A DNA stretch of 64,000 nucleotides from Monosporascus cannonballus. Taxonomy: Eukaryota > Ascomycota > Sordariomycetes > Xylariales. Shown here piece after piece: positions 46,201-61,051 of this stretch (its first letter is position 1; each line of letters starts with the position of its first letter). The DNA is taken from contig QJNS01000019.1 of assembly GCA_004154925.1 (NCBI GenBank), positions 248,001 to 312,000 of the forward strand, given 5' to 3'. Both the position numbers and the translations under genes were made by a program. The notes beneath the pieces are model-generated. The model searched no databases, was not told where the DNA came from, and saw nothing but the letters and a program-made list of their open reading frames with translations.

Positions 46201-48704
46201 CGAACAGAGACCAGGCCAAGGTGGACTTCTCAAAAGAAAATCAGATATGGTTTTACCTCGGACGCAAGTCAACGGAGGCCCGGGCTCAGTACACGGAGGA
46301 TCCCGGGAAACCTAGGCACAATCCCCGGAGCAATTTCCTGGACACAATCCCTCGCCCATTCCCCGCTCCTCAACCTCGCAAGCCGTACCGGGCAACATTT
46401 GCTCCCCATATACCGGCCGCTTCCCGCCCAGCCAGGGCGGAGAAGCCGTACGAGTACAAGCCTAAGAACCCTATCACACCTTCGTTTGTACATTCTTCGT
46501 ATACATCTCAGCAGTTCGTTCCACGACCCTCGCCCTATACTGCCCAGCAGTTCGTACCGAAGCCCTCGCAAACTACGTTCCCACAGGCCTTACCACAACC
46601 CACCGCACAGCCCTCGCTATTCACCGCCCAGCAGTTTATTCCGAGGCCTACTTACGCGTCGACCACCTTCACACCCCAAACCCCACTGGCGAAGCCTGCA
46701 CCTGCGAATCCTGAGCCGGCCGGGCTCCAGGCTCCACCAGCCCAACCGTCGCAAGCCCACCCTGACCCTCAGACTCAATTCAAGCACGTCGAGCATTCGC
46801 AAGTCAAGCCTCCGCAAGCCAGGCCCCCGCAAACTAAGCCATCACAAGCTAAGCCGTCGCGATCTCCGCGAGCTTCAGCACCACAAAGTGGACATACAAG
46901 GAACAGCCAGTCGCTTAACCTCCATAGGGATTCGTCACTGCCGTATGGTACAGACCAACGATTTAGGACCTCGTCATTCTCGTTCGGGTCCGGTCGATTT
47001 GAGACGAACAATAAATCGCCATTCAGCCACGGTTTTACGCAGCCACCTGGACTTGGCCCGTTACCGTCTCCGCAAAATGGCCAGCTATTCCAAGCTCAAG
47101 CGAGAGCCAGGTCGAGCTCGTCTGCGTCTACAAAGTCATTCACCACGCCTATGACTTCGTCTGCCATCAGGCCTTCTTCGTCCGCGTCCAGTCAAGGCAC
47201 TACGGCCCATTCTCAGGCGGTTCAGCCGCGGGTAGCCAACTTCGGAAGTGCGAACAAACCCTCGCGCCCGTGTGTTCTGCAGAAGTATGCCTTTTTCCAA
47301 GTGCATCACAATAGGTATGATTCCCTCATCACCCATTCATTGCCATTATTAACCCGTACCTTCCCACAGGGATTCGACGAAGTACCGGACACCATACGCA
47401 CCGTGGGGCGGCTTCACGAACGGTTACGAGGGCAATCTTCGAGCTCATCTGATGAGGACTCCGGATGCTCTATTCGGCATAAAGAGGCCGTCAATAGAAA
47501 TGGGCAATATCACTGCCGGAGCGCCGCCTATGCCGCGTTATTCATTCAGTAATGACCAATTGACCAACAACACCCCGACCCCCTTACCCGCCTTTAGAAA
47601 CCCGCAACGTGTCAACCTGAATAACCAAACATACAATAAATCTTGGCCAGTTCCCCCGTCTCACACACCACAGCCGGCCGCCGTATCGCCTCTACCCGCC
47701 AATACTCAACCTAATCATCAGGGATCCCCGTCAAAGCCGCCACCGAGCACACCATCACGAACCCCGGTCAAAAAAGAGCAACACCCCCCAGCGGTCACTT
47801 CTTCGAACTCCTGGGATCTTGGTCAAGTGTATGGATCCAACCTACACCCTGCCCTGCAGGCTCATGTACGGCAGGAGATGGTAAAGAGGCAGATGATTAT
47901 TGATGCGGAGATGAAAGCCTATCGGGAACGGCATCAAAATTCGACGCAGTCTACCAACCGGGTACCTCCACCTTTAGTCACGATGACAGGAACTTCGGCT
48001 CCGTCTCCTACCGCGGCCGAGCAACCAGTAACTAGTACACCGGCCCCGAATACTGACCAGAAGCAGCAAATTAAGGAGGATGGAACTTCCCAACCCGCAA
48101 AAATTCCGAAACGGACATATGTGCCTCCGCCGCGACCGTGGGAAACGCTCCGGAAGATGCAGCAGACATCGGCCGGGACCACCCCATCACCAAACCCTCC
48201 AGGTACGGCTGCAACCACGCCGACAGCAATCCCCACTCCTTTCGTAAATTCTTCGATGTCACCTACGGGCACGCCACCCGCAGGCACACCTGTTTCGACT
48301 TCCCGGGCGTACGTGAACACGCCACCTCCACCTGGTTCTAACCCGTCCGGCTCTACTGTTATCCCGGCCCAAGTGTCAAACCCCGACTCGTTAATCGATT
48401 ATGGAACCGGACTTTCAAGGCGCCCGCTGGATCATGGGGTCCAGCCAAGCAATGTAAGCGGACCTTTCTGGCAGAAATATCCGCAGACAGTGCCTAACAG
48501 CGACAACAGCCTTCGCTAGCATTCACCGAACCAGTTCATATACAGGCAGTACCAGACCTTTTCGCACAACATACCACCGCCAAACCAATAATTGCCCAAC
48601 CATCTCCGGCTCCTACAAGAGAGATACCGGAAGTCTCAGAGGAGTCCATGGAACTCGTTGAAAATATCATCATGAATGCAATTAAAGCGAGTGGCTCGTG
48701 TTGA
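43292..48704 (+). CDS. JmjN/JmjC/ePHD histone lysine demethylase (KDM4/Rph1 family)
   Basis: Fe(II)/2-oxoglutarate demethylase of methylated histone H3 lysines in the nucleus. Exons 43292-43732, 43836-47314, 47370-48453 and 48510-48704 sum to 5199 nt, 1732 residues, all phases agreeing. JmjN lies at about 132-168 across intron 1. An Arg/Gly-rich basic patch (KRRGRGGRGRGKRG, about 263-276) sits in the linker. JmjC has iron ligands H447 and E449 (FAWHLEDVDLYSINYLHFG) and H536 (PYGYHSGYN), plus candidate zinc ligands C493 and H499 (CDQFLRH) and the CEC downstream. An acidic run and an extended PHD (PPCCLCPHDIPG ... CRFH, about 658-780) follow. The tail is long and Pro/Gln/Ser-rich, with three copies of (Y/F)T(S/A)QQF(V/I)P(R/K)P. 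The last exon is inferred: a GTAAGC donor at 48454, a GCCTAAC branch and a phase-0 acceptor at 48509 extend the frame past an apparent stop at 48517-48519. Confidence 0.93.
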
Positions 48705-52896
<4,192 letters not shown>

Positions 52897-54589
52897 ATTT
52901 CAAATGAGACCAGAGAAGTTCGCGAATGGCGCTTTAGATCAGAGCTCTCATTAGCCCACCCCTTCTAAGGAGGTTGCCGCGCGATGTCAGCCGCTTTGGG
53001 AAGTCAAGACTCAGCTGGAAGCATTGAGGGTCGAGAAGACATGCCTATAGGTCGTAGTCGCCTTGGCAATCTGGAACGGCAAGGCAACTTGGCATTCGAC
53101 GTCGCCTCGTTGCGCTAGCCAAACCAAGCCACGCCACACCATCTAATAAGCATCTCACGCGGATGTGGGTATCTGTACAGCGGTTGCTCGGGTGTATCAA
53201 TTTGGGGGGCCGAAGATGTGAGGGGGCTGTAGACGAAGTGGATAGCTAGCTATAAGATAGACGAGCTACGTACAACGCCATCAGAGTGATCGCCGCATGA
53301 AGCTGGAAATACAAAGATCTTGTAATTACCGTTTTGCGGCCCTGGGTAAGCGAGGGGGGACATGTCGCGGATATATGCCCCCTGCCTTGCCTTTATCGCG
53401 CTTGAGATTTTGGTCCTACAGTGTCGGTTCCCGGTATTGAGTTCCGGATGCTGCTGGGGTTGCGCTTTGGCCCTGTCGAAGCGCTGGTGTCCATCCGCTG
53501 GTTCGTTCGTGTCGGCTCATGTATGGTAGTGGTAATAGATCGCCAGGAACCCCTCAGCTATAAGTCGGGCAGATAGAAAATACTTATGGCTTAGCTATCT
53601 ACTTCGCATATAGATGGCATCGTAATCCTCATCTGTCCAAGGTTAATCGGCTTAAATACAGCTATAGCGATGGTTCTTTTCGTCTTTCGCCTATTTGGTC
53701 TATTTGGATATCTGTCGATTCACACAAATATCAACTCTGCGCATTTAGTAATTATTTTCCGTTCAAGATCCTTTCATACGCCCTACTCTAAGTAGTTGCG
53801 TAGGTGGAGAGTTACAAGCGTGTCCCCCTTCATCAACGATTTATGTATATTATTCGCCTAGGCCCGCCGCCCCTGACCCTCCAGGAGATAGGCCACTCGG
53901 GGAATCGAAACCAAGAATGCCTCTAGGCGTACTTTAGCGTGCGGAACTAATAAATCAGTCCGGGTCCTTATCCTCAGACACCCTCGGTGATGCCTCGCAT
54001 ATGAACGGGCACTCGCTATACACCCCTGCACATATGCATGCGTGTCTGGCGGGGGCCCTGATAAAAGAGATCCCCACGAAAGAATCCCTTCGGCTCCTCA
54101 GCCGACCGTGTTCCAACCACGCGGGTCGACGACCTCGTTTCTCCAAGCCCCTCTTACTACACCGCTCCCCACCGCTGCGCGTCGTATCTACTACCAATAT
54201 CAACGCATATCGGCTTAATGCAAAGAATCCCGGGTGGTCGCTAGAGAGGGGATGATAATCGGTCTCCAGGTGCTGAGCCTCTAGACTAGAGCCATGGTAC
54301 TTCCAAGTCGCGATGCTACGACACCTCTGCTGGCCCAATCACGGGCGAACTCTGGCTTCCTGCGATGATAAGGCGGGCAGACCGGCGATGGAGCCGTTAG
54401 ACACGGATATGACTACACCCAAGCGACCTCGGTGATGCATATCACCGTTCCTATATATACTGATATTTCAGATATAGTATATATGTAATGGACTGCGCGC
54501 GGCCCTACTAGCCACACAACGGATTCGTCAGGTCCAAGTCGGCATTAGTGTGCTTGCTAGCGAGAATGGGACGCAAGCGCCAACTCAAG
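52897..54589. other. 1.7-kb intergenic stretch
   Basis: No gene called; a 127-codon minus ORF (53955-54338) lacks any domain. An AT-rich imperfect inverted repeat (ATATATACT ... AGTATATAT, about 54450-54485) precedes the amidase relic. Confidence 0.45.
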
Positions 54590-56774
54590 ATGAGGCTCCT
54601 TCACCACTTATCACGGACCAAGCTCCTGCTCTGCGCTTCGCTGCCCTTGCCACTCCCTACAACCACCACCAAGCGCGCGCCCTGGCGACACCTCCAGACG
54701 ACGACCTACGGGGACGTGGCCTTCGGTCTGGGGAACATGACCATACCTCGCCAACGTCCGCCACCCCCAAGGCCGTGCTGAAGGGAGACTGCTCCGCCTC
54801 GGCCAGCGCGGCGAGCTCCCTGGTGCCCTTCACCGTCATCTACGCCGACGCGGAGACCTTCGTCACGGGCGCCTACCTCGAGGCCGTCGTCGCAGGATAC
54901 CTCGAGGGCGACGACGTCTTCACCGAGGACTTCCTCGAGGGCGTCCTTATCGCGAATAACGCCACCATCACGGGCCCCGGTCCCCCGAGGATGGACGGCA
55001 GCGCCCTCGACTACCTCATGAGCTTCTCGCCTAAGCACCTGTTCTTGGACGTGAGCCTCAAGAGGAGCGGATGTGAGTGACTTTTCCCTTTCACGGCAGA
55101 GACGCGCTGGCGCCGCGGTTGAAGCTCCGCTGACGCTGTAAATCCCGTCGCAGTCCCTTCCGAGGTCGCGGTGAACTACATTGCCGGGCTGGACGGGGGG
55201 ATCGATCCCCCGCCCGGCCCCTACGCTGCCTCCATCTCCAAGAGCACCATCTCGCTGGGCGCTGTCTACCGCCTCTACCGCGACTCCTATCGCAACTCCA
55301 TCTACGGGACCTACGCGTCCGGCGATGGGCAGGACAGTTTCAGCCCCGTCGAGATCTGCCAGCCCCGGTTCTGGGACCCCATGATCCCCGTGCCGTCGCG
55401 CATATACTACTGGGACGACCCCCGGCCCTTCGCCGGCTACAGGGTCGCCATCAAGGACCTCTTCGACATGAAGGGCCTCATCACGTCGGGCGGCAGTCGG
55501 GCGTGGGCGGAGATCGCTGAGCCCGCCAACGAGACGGCGCCGTCGATCCAGCGCATCGTCGACCTGGGCGGGGTCCTCATTGGCAAGTACAAGCTGGCGC
55601 AGTTCGCCTCGGGCGCCGATCCCTGGGGCTGGCAGGACGCGCTGTACCCGTTTAACCCGCGGGGCGACGGCTGGCTGACGTGCTCGGCGTCCTCCCCGGG
55701 AGGCGGCTGCTCCATCGCCGCCTACGACTGGCTCGACTTCGCCATCGGCTCCGACACGGACTCCTCCATGAGGCGCCCCGCCGCCGTCTCCGGCACCTAC
55801 GGCAACAGGCCCAGCCAGGGCCTCACGACCCTCAAGAGGTTGATGCACCTCGGCGCCGCCACCGACAAGGCCGGCGTCTTCGCCCGCGACGTGCACGCAT
55901 GCGTGCACTTCGCGAAGCACTGGTACGCGCCCGAGCTGCACGAGGACCCCGCCGTCACGGGCCTCTCGGCGCTCGAAGTGCCGACGTCCTCGGGCTTCCC
56001 CAAGCGCATCCTCTACCTGACGGACTACCCGCCGCTGCGCAACCCCGCCGAGGAGGTGCTGCAGGCCTTCATCCGCGACGTAGTGCGGGTCTTCGGCATG
56101 ACGGTCGAGAACACGAACCTCACGGCCGTGGTGGACGCGGCGGACGACTCGGTGCCCACGTAACGACGCGCTCGGCAACGCCACGGGCGTGCTCAACCGC
56201 GTGACGCAGTACGAGGAGGTGGCGGCGCCGCGGATCGCGGCGTGGGCGGCGCGGCCCCCGGGGGGGGGGGGGGGGGGGTTCCCGCCCATCGACCCGGCGC
56301 GCCGGCCCTGGTAGCGGTCCCACAACAGCAGTGAGCACACACGCGAGGCGTACGCTGCGGCGCTCGCTACAAAGCGGCGCGGCGTCGAGTGGTTCGGGGC
56401 CGAGGTGCTGCGGGCGACGCCCGAGAGCCGCAGCGAGAGCATCATGCTCTGGGACATCGGCACGGGCGGGCTGCCGAGCTACCGCGAGGGCGAGCTCGTC
56501 GAGGCCGGCGCCGCGGCCTTCCTCGCCGAGACGCCCCCCGGCGCCGGCATCAACGGCGCCAGCCTCTGCCCCGTCTACGGCTGCGTCGACATGACGGTCC
56601 CCATCGGCCCAGGTCCCCTACCGGAGCAATGTCTCCTTCGTCGGGGAGATGCTGCCCGTCACCGTCGGCGTCGTCGCCAGGCGCGGCTGCGACTTCATGC
56701 TCTGGGACATGCTCGAGAGGCTCGCCGAGGAGGGCGTGCTGAGGACCGTCAAGACGGGACGGACCGCGTTTTGA
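54590..56774 (+). pseudogene. amidase-signature family gene with several inactivating lesions
   Basis: GC-rich relic of a probably secreted amidase-signature enzyme. A start at 54590 encodes a signal-peptide-like MRLLHHLSRTKLLLCASL, but its frame closes at 54779 while the body (FTVIYADAETFVTGAYLE onward) runs in another frame that has no usable ATG. At least one indel therefore lies near 54740-54770, in C-rich sequence. An 81-bp intron (55073-55153) is intact. The amidase core is legible: [11 protein letters not shown] with the expected catalytic Lys, SASSPGGG, and [12 protein letters not shown] with the nucleophile Ser kept, though GG is replaced by DS. Then come a +1 shift making TAA at 56161, a 19-G run (56260-56278), an in-frame TAG at 56312, and a +1 shift at GGCCC near 56608-56610. 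The tail [19 protein letters not shown] ends at TGA 56774. Base-calling error in homopolymers could explain the indels but not the TAG. Confidence 0.75.
56260..56278. repeat. 19-base G homopolymer inside the amidase relic
   Basis: An uninterrupted run of G follows CCCCC. Its length keeps the local frame (encoding Gly codons before FPPIDPARRPW), so it is an expansion rather than the cause of the adjacent frame breaks. Length may be unreliable in assembly. Confidence 0.85.
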
Positions 56775-59700
56775 GGGAGTGCGGACAGTGGCTGGCGTGC
56801 TAGGAGAAATGGCCCTGGGAGGGGGTGGTCGGATAGTATGTATGTGGTCAATGAATGAATTCGTGAGAAACGTAGAGATTTCCGTAAAGTCTTCGACGGT
56901 AAGGTGGCAGCGCAGCGCAGCTGGTGTGGAAAATTGTGTGGTTTGGGATCTCTGGTGTTTTTTTCTTCTTTTCCTTTTGGCTTATATTTCATATCAGCAT
57001 GTCTTTACAATGCGGGCCTAGAAACCATGGACACCATGGGCTTTAATGGCCATGGCAACTGGAAAATACTTGATTAGATGGTCCAAGGGCATTGAGTAAG
57101 TGGTAGAGGTGATGATCAGGTCTGAATTTGGACACTCCTCTCACTGTATGGAACAAACAGTATGAGGGTAGACCCTTATAGAAGAACCACGGAAAGCATG
57201 CCATGGCTGGCGGCGCCTCTGTCTACACCGAAGTACGTCAGGCAGAAATCGAAAACTTTTACCTGTCATCCCGGCCTGTTGGTTAGATCAACACCCCGGA
57301 GAAGGACATTGATGTCATACTTGGTCTTCTCATACTAGTTAGATCTTCTCGCTGCAGCCCCCTAGATTCTTCTCAGGTGGATATCTAAAGCCGTCCATGT
57401 ATTACTCGTACGGAAAAAGTATGTCGAACAATGCCTTGTCGATGCCGTTTATCGAGGTGCCCTCCCGTTAACGAGTTATTTGTTCATTTAGATATTTTGC
57501 TAGCGACACTAGGGATCGCGAACTATACTGTTTCACCGCTCAGTACGACTACATCCCAGGGAATACAGACTTGAATTCGGTTATGCTGGCCGAAGCCCCC
57601 GACGGTCGATGATGCCTGAACAGACAACAGATCCATTGACACCCCCACTACACGCGGCATGCCTACATACGCCGTGCGGCCCCCTACCAACCCCCGGAAA
57701 CCAAGGACCTATGCCATGAACCCGGTCATCATGATGTCTGTAGCACTTGTTCTCGCCCCTGACGGACTGCGCTCTTTGCGGTGTCTGCAGCCGGGAGTGG
57801 TTTCGTGCGTGTCACGACATATGTAGTAGCAGCCGGCCTTTTGGTGTCTTCGGGGGACTGCGTGGGGGTCGCTATAAAACGCATATGGCTGCGTGGACAG
57901 CTAGCATGGGGGCTGAAGTCCTAGCCGGGTACCAGGTCCGTGTTCTGCCTTGCTATAGAACGACGGGATTCTTCACATACCTACTCAGCTATATGATGCG
58001 AAAGACGGGGTTTATCGAAGACGACTCCGACAACCACTAGCCAGCGGAATTCTCCTATACATCTTCTCCAGTCCCTATAGAAGCCACCGGGGGGGGGGGG
58101 GTGAACTGCTGCGTATCAGTCAGCATTTCCTATCTCTAGCTCGCACAGCTGGGTTACGCGCGAGACTTTCTATAGCGGGCATTTTGAGCCCTGTTATTGC
58201 CCGTACATCCTTTTTTTTATTTGGCTACGGCAGGTTTCCCGCATGCACTGTGCATAGCCGCGAGTACCAACCGAGGCGGGTGGGGTGATGGCCAGAACGA
58301 AGATGGTTGCAATGCAGGAGTCGCGCGCGAGATCACGCACTCACCCGAAGTTGCATTCCTTCACGTGAGCGGTGGCAGGCTGCCCCCGGTGACAGGACAT
58401 AGGCGGCGGAGAGCAAAGCCACGGCCGATCCAATATGGCTTGCGGTATGCCTAGTGGTGGAAGGTGGGCGTGCGGTGGTCCACCGAACATGGTATTGGCT
58501 ATGTTGATAACGGAGTCCGCCTGAGGTGACGATGGTCATGTATGTGGGTTGCAGAGACGCGACTGTTACCCAGTCTGTAAATATTGGATGTAGTAGTATC
58601 CTACCGGCTTACCTTCCCCCCTGAGAAATTATTAGTGGTGGCTGCTGGGTGGCTACCTGTCAAAGTGGGACCTCCCGTGTGGGGACCGGCCTGCAATCAC
58701 CAACGGTTTTTTAAGCGCCAACGCTTGGCATGTGGCTTGTCACTTACATGTGACGTTGGTTCAGTCCAACAACCGTTGTTCACAGTCGTGACTCTGCTGC
58801 CTATGTCCATCTAGAGTTATCAGATGCCTCGAATGCTGGATACGGTATATTAATGGGTAGTCCCTATTTAAAACAGCTACACCATATTCCATCACCTATT
58901 TCATAAAATCATCACTGGAACTGGTCCAAGTATGGTGCAAGACCACTCATTCTCCTCTGTTACATTAACCTAACTCTGGAAATAGAACAAAATTACCCAG
59001 CAGGGTAAATTTTCCGTGACTCTCCTGACTCCACGGGGTGGAGTCCTCTGCTCAGACGATATTCAAGTCCAGAACCGCATCTCTATTTCCCGCATATTAT
59101 CGGGATGCCGCCTGCTACTGTAGCAAGCGAGTTAAGCGTTCTATCACACAACCGCCCAGCGCTTCCATCTCCACACTGTAGGAGGTGGGCTTGTCCGATT
59201 CTACATTCCGGGTTTTATACGTACGCCGTACCGTAACTTCACACGTCGCTATCTACAGTATCGACCCACTCAGGCCCTGCGAGATGCTCGATCTCGCAGT
59301 CGAGATCAGCACCGCCCCCGGTTATGGCGCCACCAGTGGGTATTCGCGGAGTCTCACCAAGCCCACTAATCCTCCAACGTTAATCCTGATCGTTACGGGC
59401 GGCTTCCGCAAAGGGCAATGCATGTTATATCACGAAGAGGTCGACACCCTCGTTAGTCAGGCGGGGTGATTTAGCCCCACGATATTCTAATATCGATGCA
59501 GTAACCCAACGGAACCGGATGTGACTTTGGAGCCGAATGTCCAATGCTTTCGGGACCTTGTTCGGATAGTAATCGCCGAGTCACGCACAACGCTATATGG
59601 GGAAAGCACATCGTGGTGGCCTATCCCTCTTACGGGAATCACAAGAGGATGAGTGGATTACAGAGAGCTGGCTAGGCGGGCCCATATCGAGAACGTTTGT

Positions 59701-60627
59701 TGCCCCTCTCTTGATACCTTTGTCCCGCCTGGACGAAGTTCGATCCCGGATGATGCAGCGGTCCCGTACGACTCTGCAGAGCCGGGCCAACGGTCCGTGA
59801 TAACAGCGGCCGCGCCTTCCGACCGCGGAAAACAACTGGGATCTTCCTGGCTCGTCTATGGCATAACCACAACCAGGTATCTGGAGAGCCGCGCCGGTCC
59901 GAGCGTCCAAGACATGTCATAGATGCAGGCTGACGCTTTCGTGCATGTGCCGCAGTAGGTAGGAACCCATGTTGCATGCGGCCCGAGCGATTTACGGACA
60001 GTACACCTTGAAGCAGACTAGCACAGTGGTCGCAGCAGCTCAGCCAGGCAGTTGGCAAGTAATGCTGGTAGTCATATATTGAACACATCAGTCAGATCCC
60101 AGAAGCATCAGGATATAGCTTCAGTGAAAATGAACGAGGGAATTTCTCCTGCTACTTAAGCGATAGAAATATACATAGAACCTCCTTCCATGTTCCTTTC
60201 AGAACTGGACGCATCCGCTCTGGACTGTAGCAAAAAGTGCATCTGTCCTGCAATGCAACGCCCGTGACGCTAAAACCTGCGCGGCACTGAGATAACCCGC
60301 AAATCTCGCTCTTTGGCTTCTCCATCTGGACTTTCCATTGCTTGATAATCGTCATTGCCCATTCGTTGTCGTCTAGAATCCAACTTTGCCGGGAGCGCTT
60401 TTCCAAGCCCACGATCCCGGTGTCCACTCTTCAATCCGAACGTGATATTCATACAACCGTCTCTCCATTTCAAACGTCGTGTTCCTTGGCTCATGTTTGC
60501 TCGCCCAAGAATTTTTGGGAATAAACTGTGAATGATACCCCACCGTCAGATATGTGCCTCGACTTTCCATGTTGCTTGCTTTCCCTTTTACTCCGATATA
60601 ATCGATATTGGTTCTCAATCTCTATCC
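56775..60627. other. 3.9-kb gene-poor stretch
   Basis: No supportable gene. Short ORFs (for example 57747-58040, 59185-59469) have no domain and no nearby splice pattern that extends them. A 12-base or longer G run occurs near 58090. Confidence 0.45.
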
Positions 60628-61051
60628 TCAGCGGTTGGCGGCCACCATGGGTACCCCTGGCGTTGCATTCGTCGTCGGAACGACGATAGGAGCGCTGTTC
60701 TGGTTGACCTTGTATCTAACGGTCCAGTAATTACCCGCACCATTCGAATTGACGATTTCCATGATCGTATAGGACACGACTCCATCCTCTATTCGAGGGA
60801 CATATATGTCCCTCGAGAAGCTCCAAGGAGTCGTCTCAGTGGCCGGTTGGTCCACATCCCGTCCCTCTGCCTATATAGCCTGGTATCAGAAACAACATCC
60901 TAACAGCCGTGGCCTAGCGGTCATAACTGCTATTTGGATAACTTACGCAGCAATTGGCACAGGGGGTGTGGTTGATGTAAACCCAATTGTTGCAATTGTA
61001 GGTGTAGAAGTACTTGCAACGGTACTTGTAGAAGCCTCCACTGCCACTCAT
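60628..61051 (-). CDS. small conserved-type Cys-containing protein, two exons
   Basis: Exons 61051-60947 and 60870-60628 (76-bp intron, GTAAGT...ATATAG, phase 0) give 348 nt, 115 residues. The N-terminal exon encodes five cysteines in an aromatic-rich context, C12-x7-C20-x10-C31-x2-C34-C35 (FYKYRCKYFYTYNC ... TPCANCC), followed across the junction by AEGRDVDQP. This resembles a widespread uncharacterised family of small ascomycete proteins with the FYKYRCKYFY start, from memory and not verified. The C-terminal ~80 residues look like a beta-rich segment (YTIMEIVNSNGAGNYWTVRY) ending in a Thr/Pro/Val tail. No signal peptide is apparent; a zinc- or metal-binding knuckle is a reasonable guess. 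Function unknown. Exon 2 contains a perfect 24-bp palindrome. Confidence 0.7.
60793..60816. repeat. perfect 24-bp palindrome within coding sequence
   Basis: The sequence starts TCGAGGGACATA and continues as its exact reverse complement. It encodes residues SRDIYVPR of the small Cys-containing protein. Confidence 0.95.

Noticed and set aside
54440..54490. AT-rich inverted repeat as a mobile element
   Set aside because: Arms are only about 9 bp of ATATATACT with no target duplication; expected in AT-rich spacers.
54706..56463. 585-codon minus-strand ORF across the amidase relic
   Set aside because: Antisense shadow of a GC-rich sequence; translation is low-complexity Arg/Gly/Val without domain, and the opposite strand encodes the recognisable amidase.
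60905..60960. tRNA-like stretch (GCCGTGGCCTAGCGGTC...)
   Set aside because: No cloverleaf with a T-loop and matching acceptor ends could be drawn; it falls in the intron of the small Cys protein gene.
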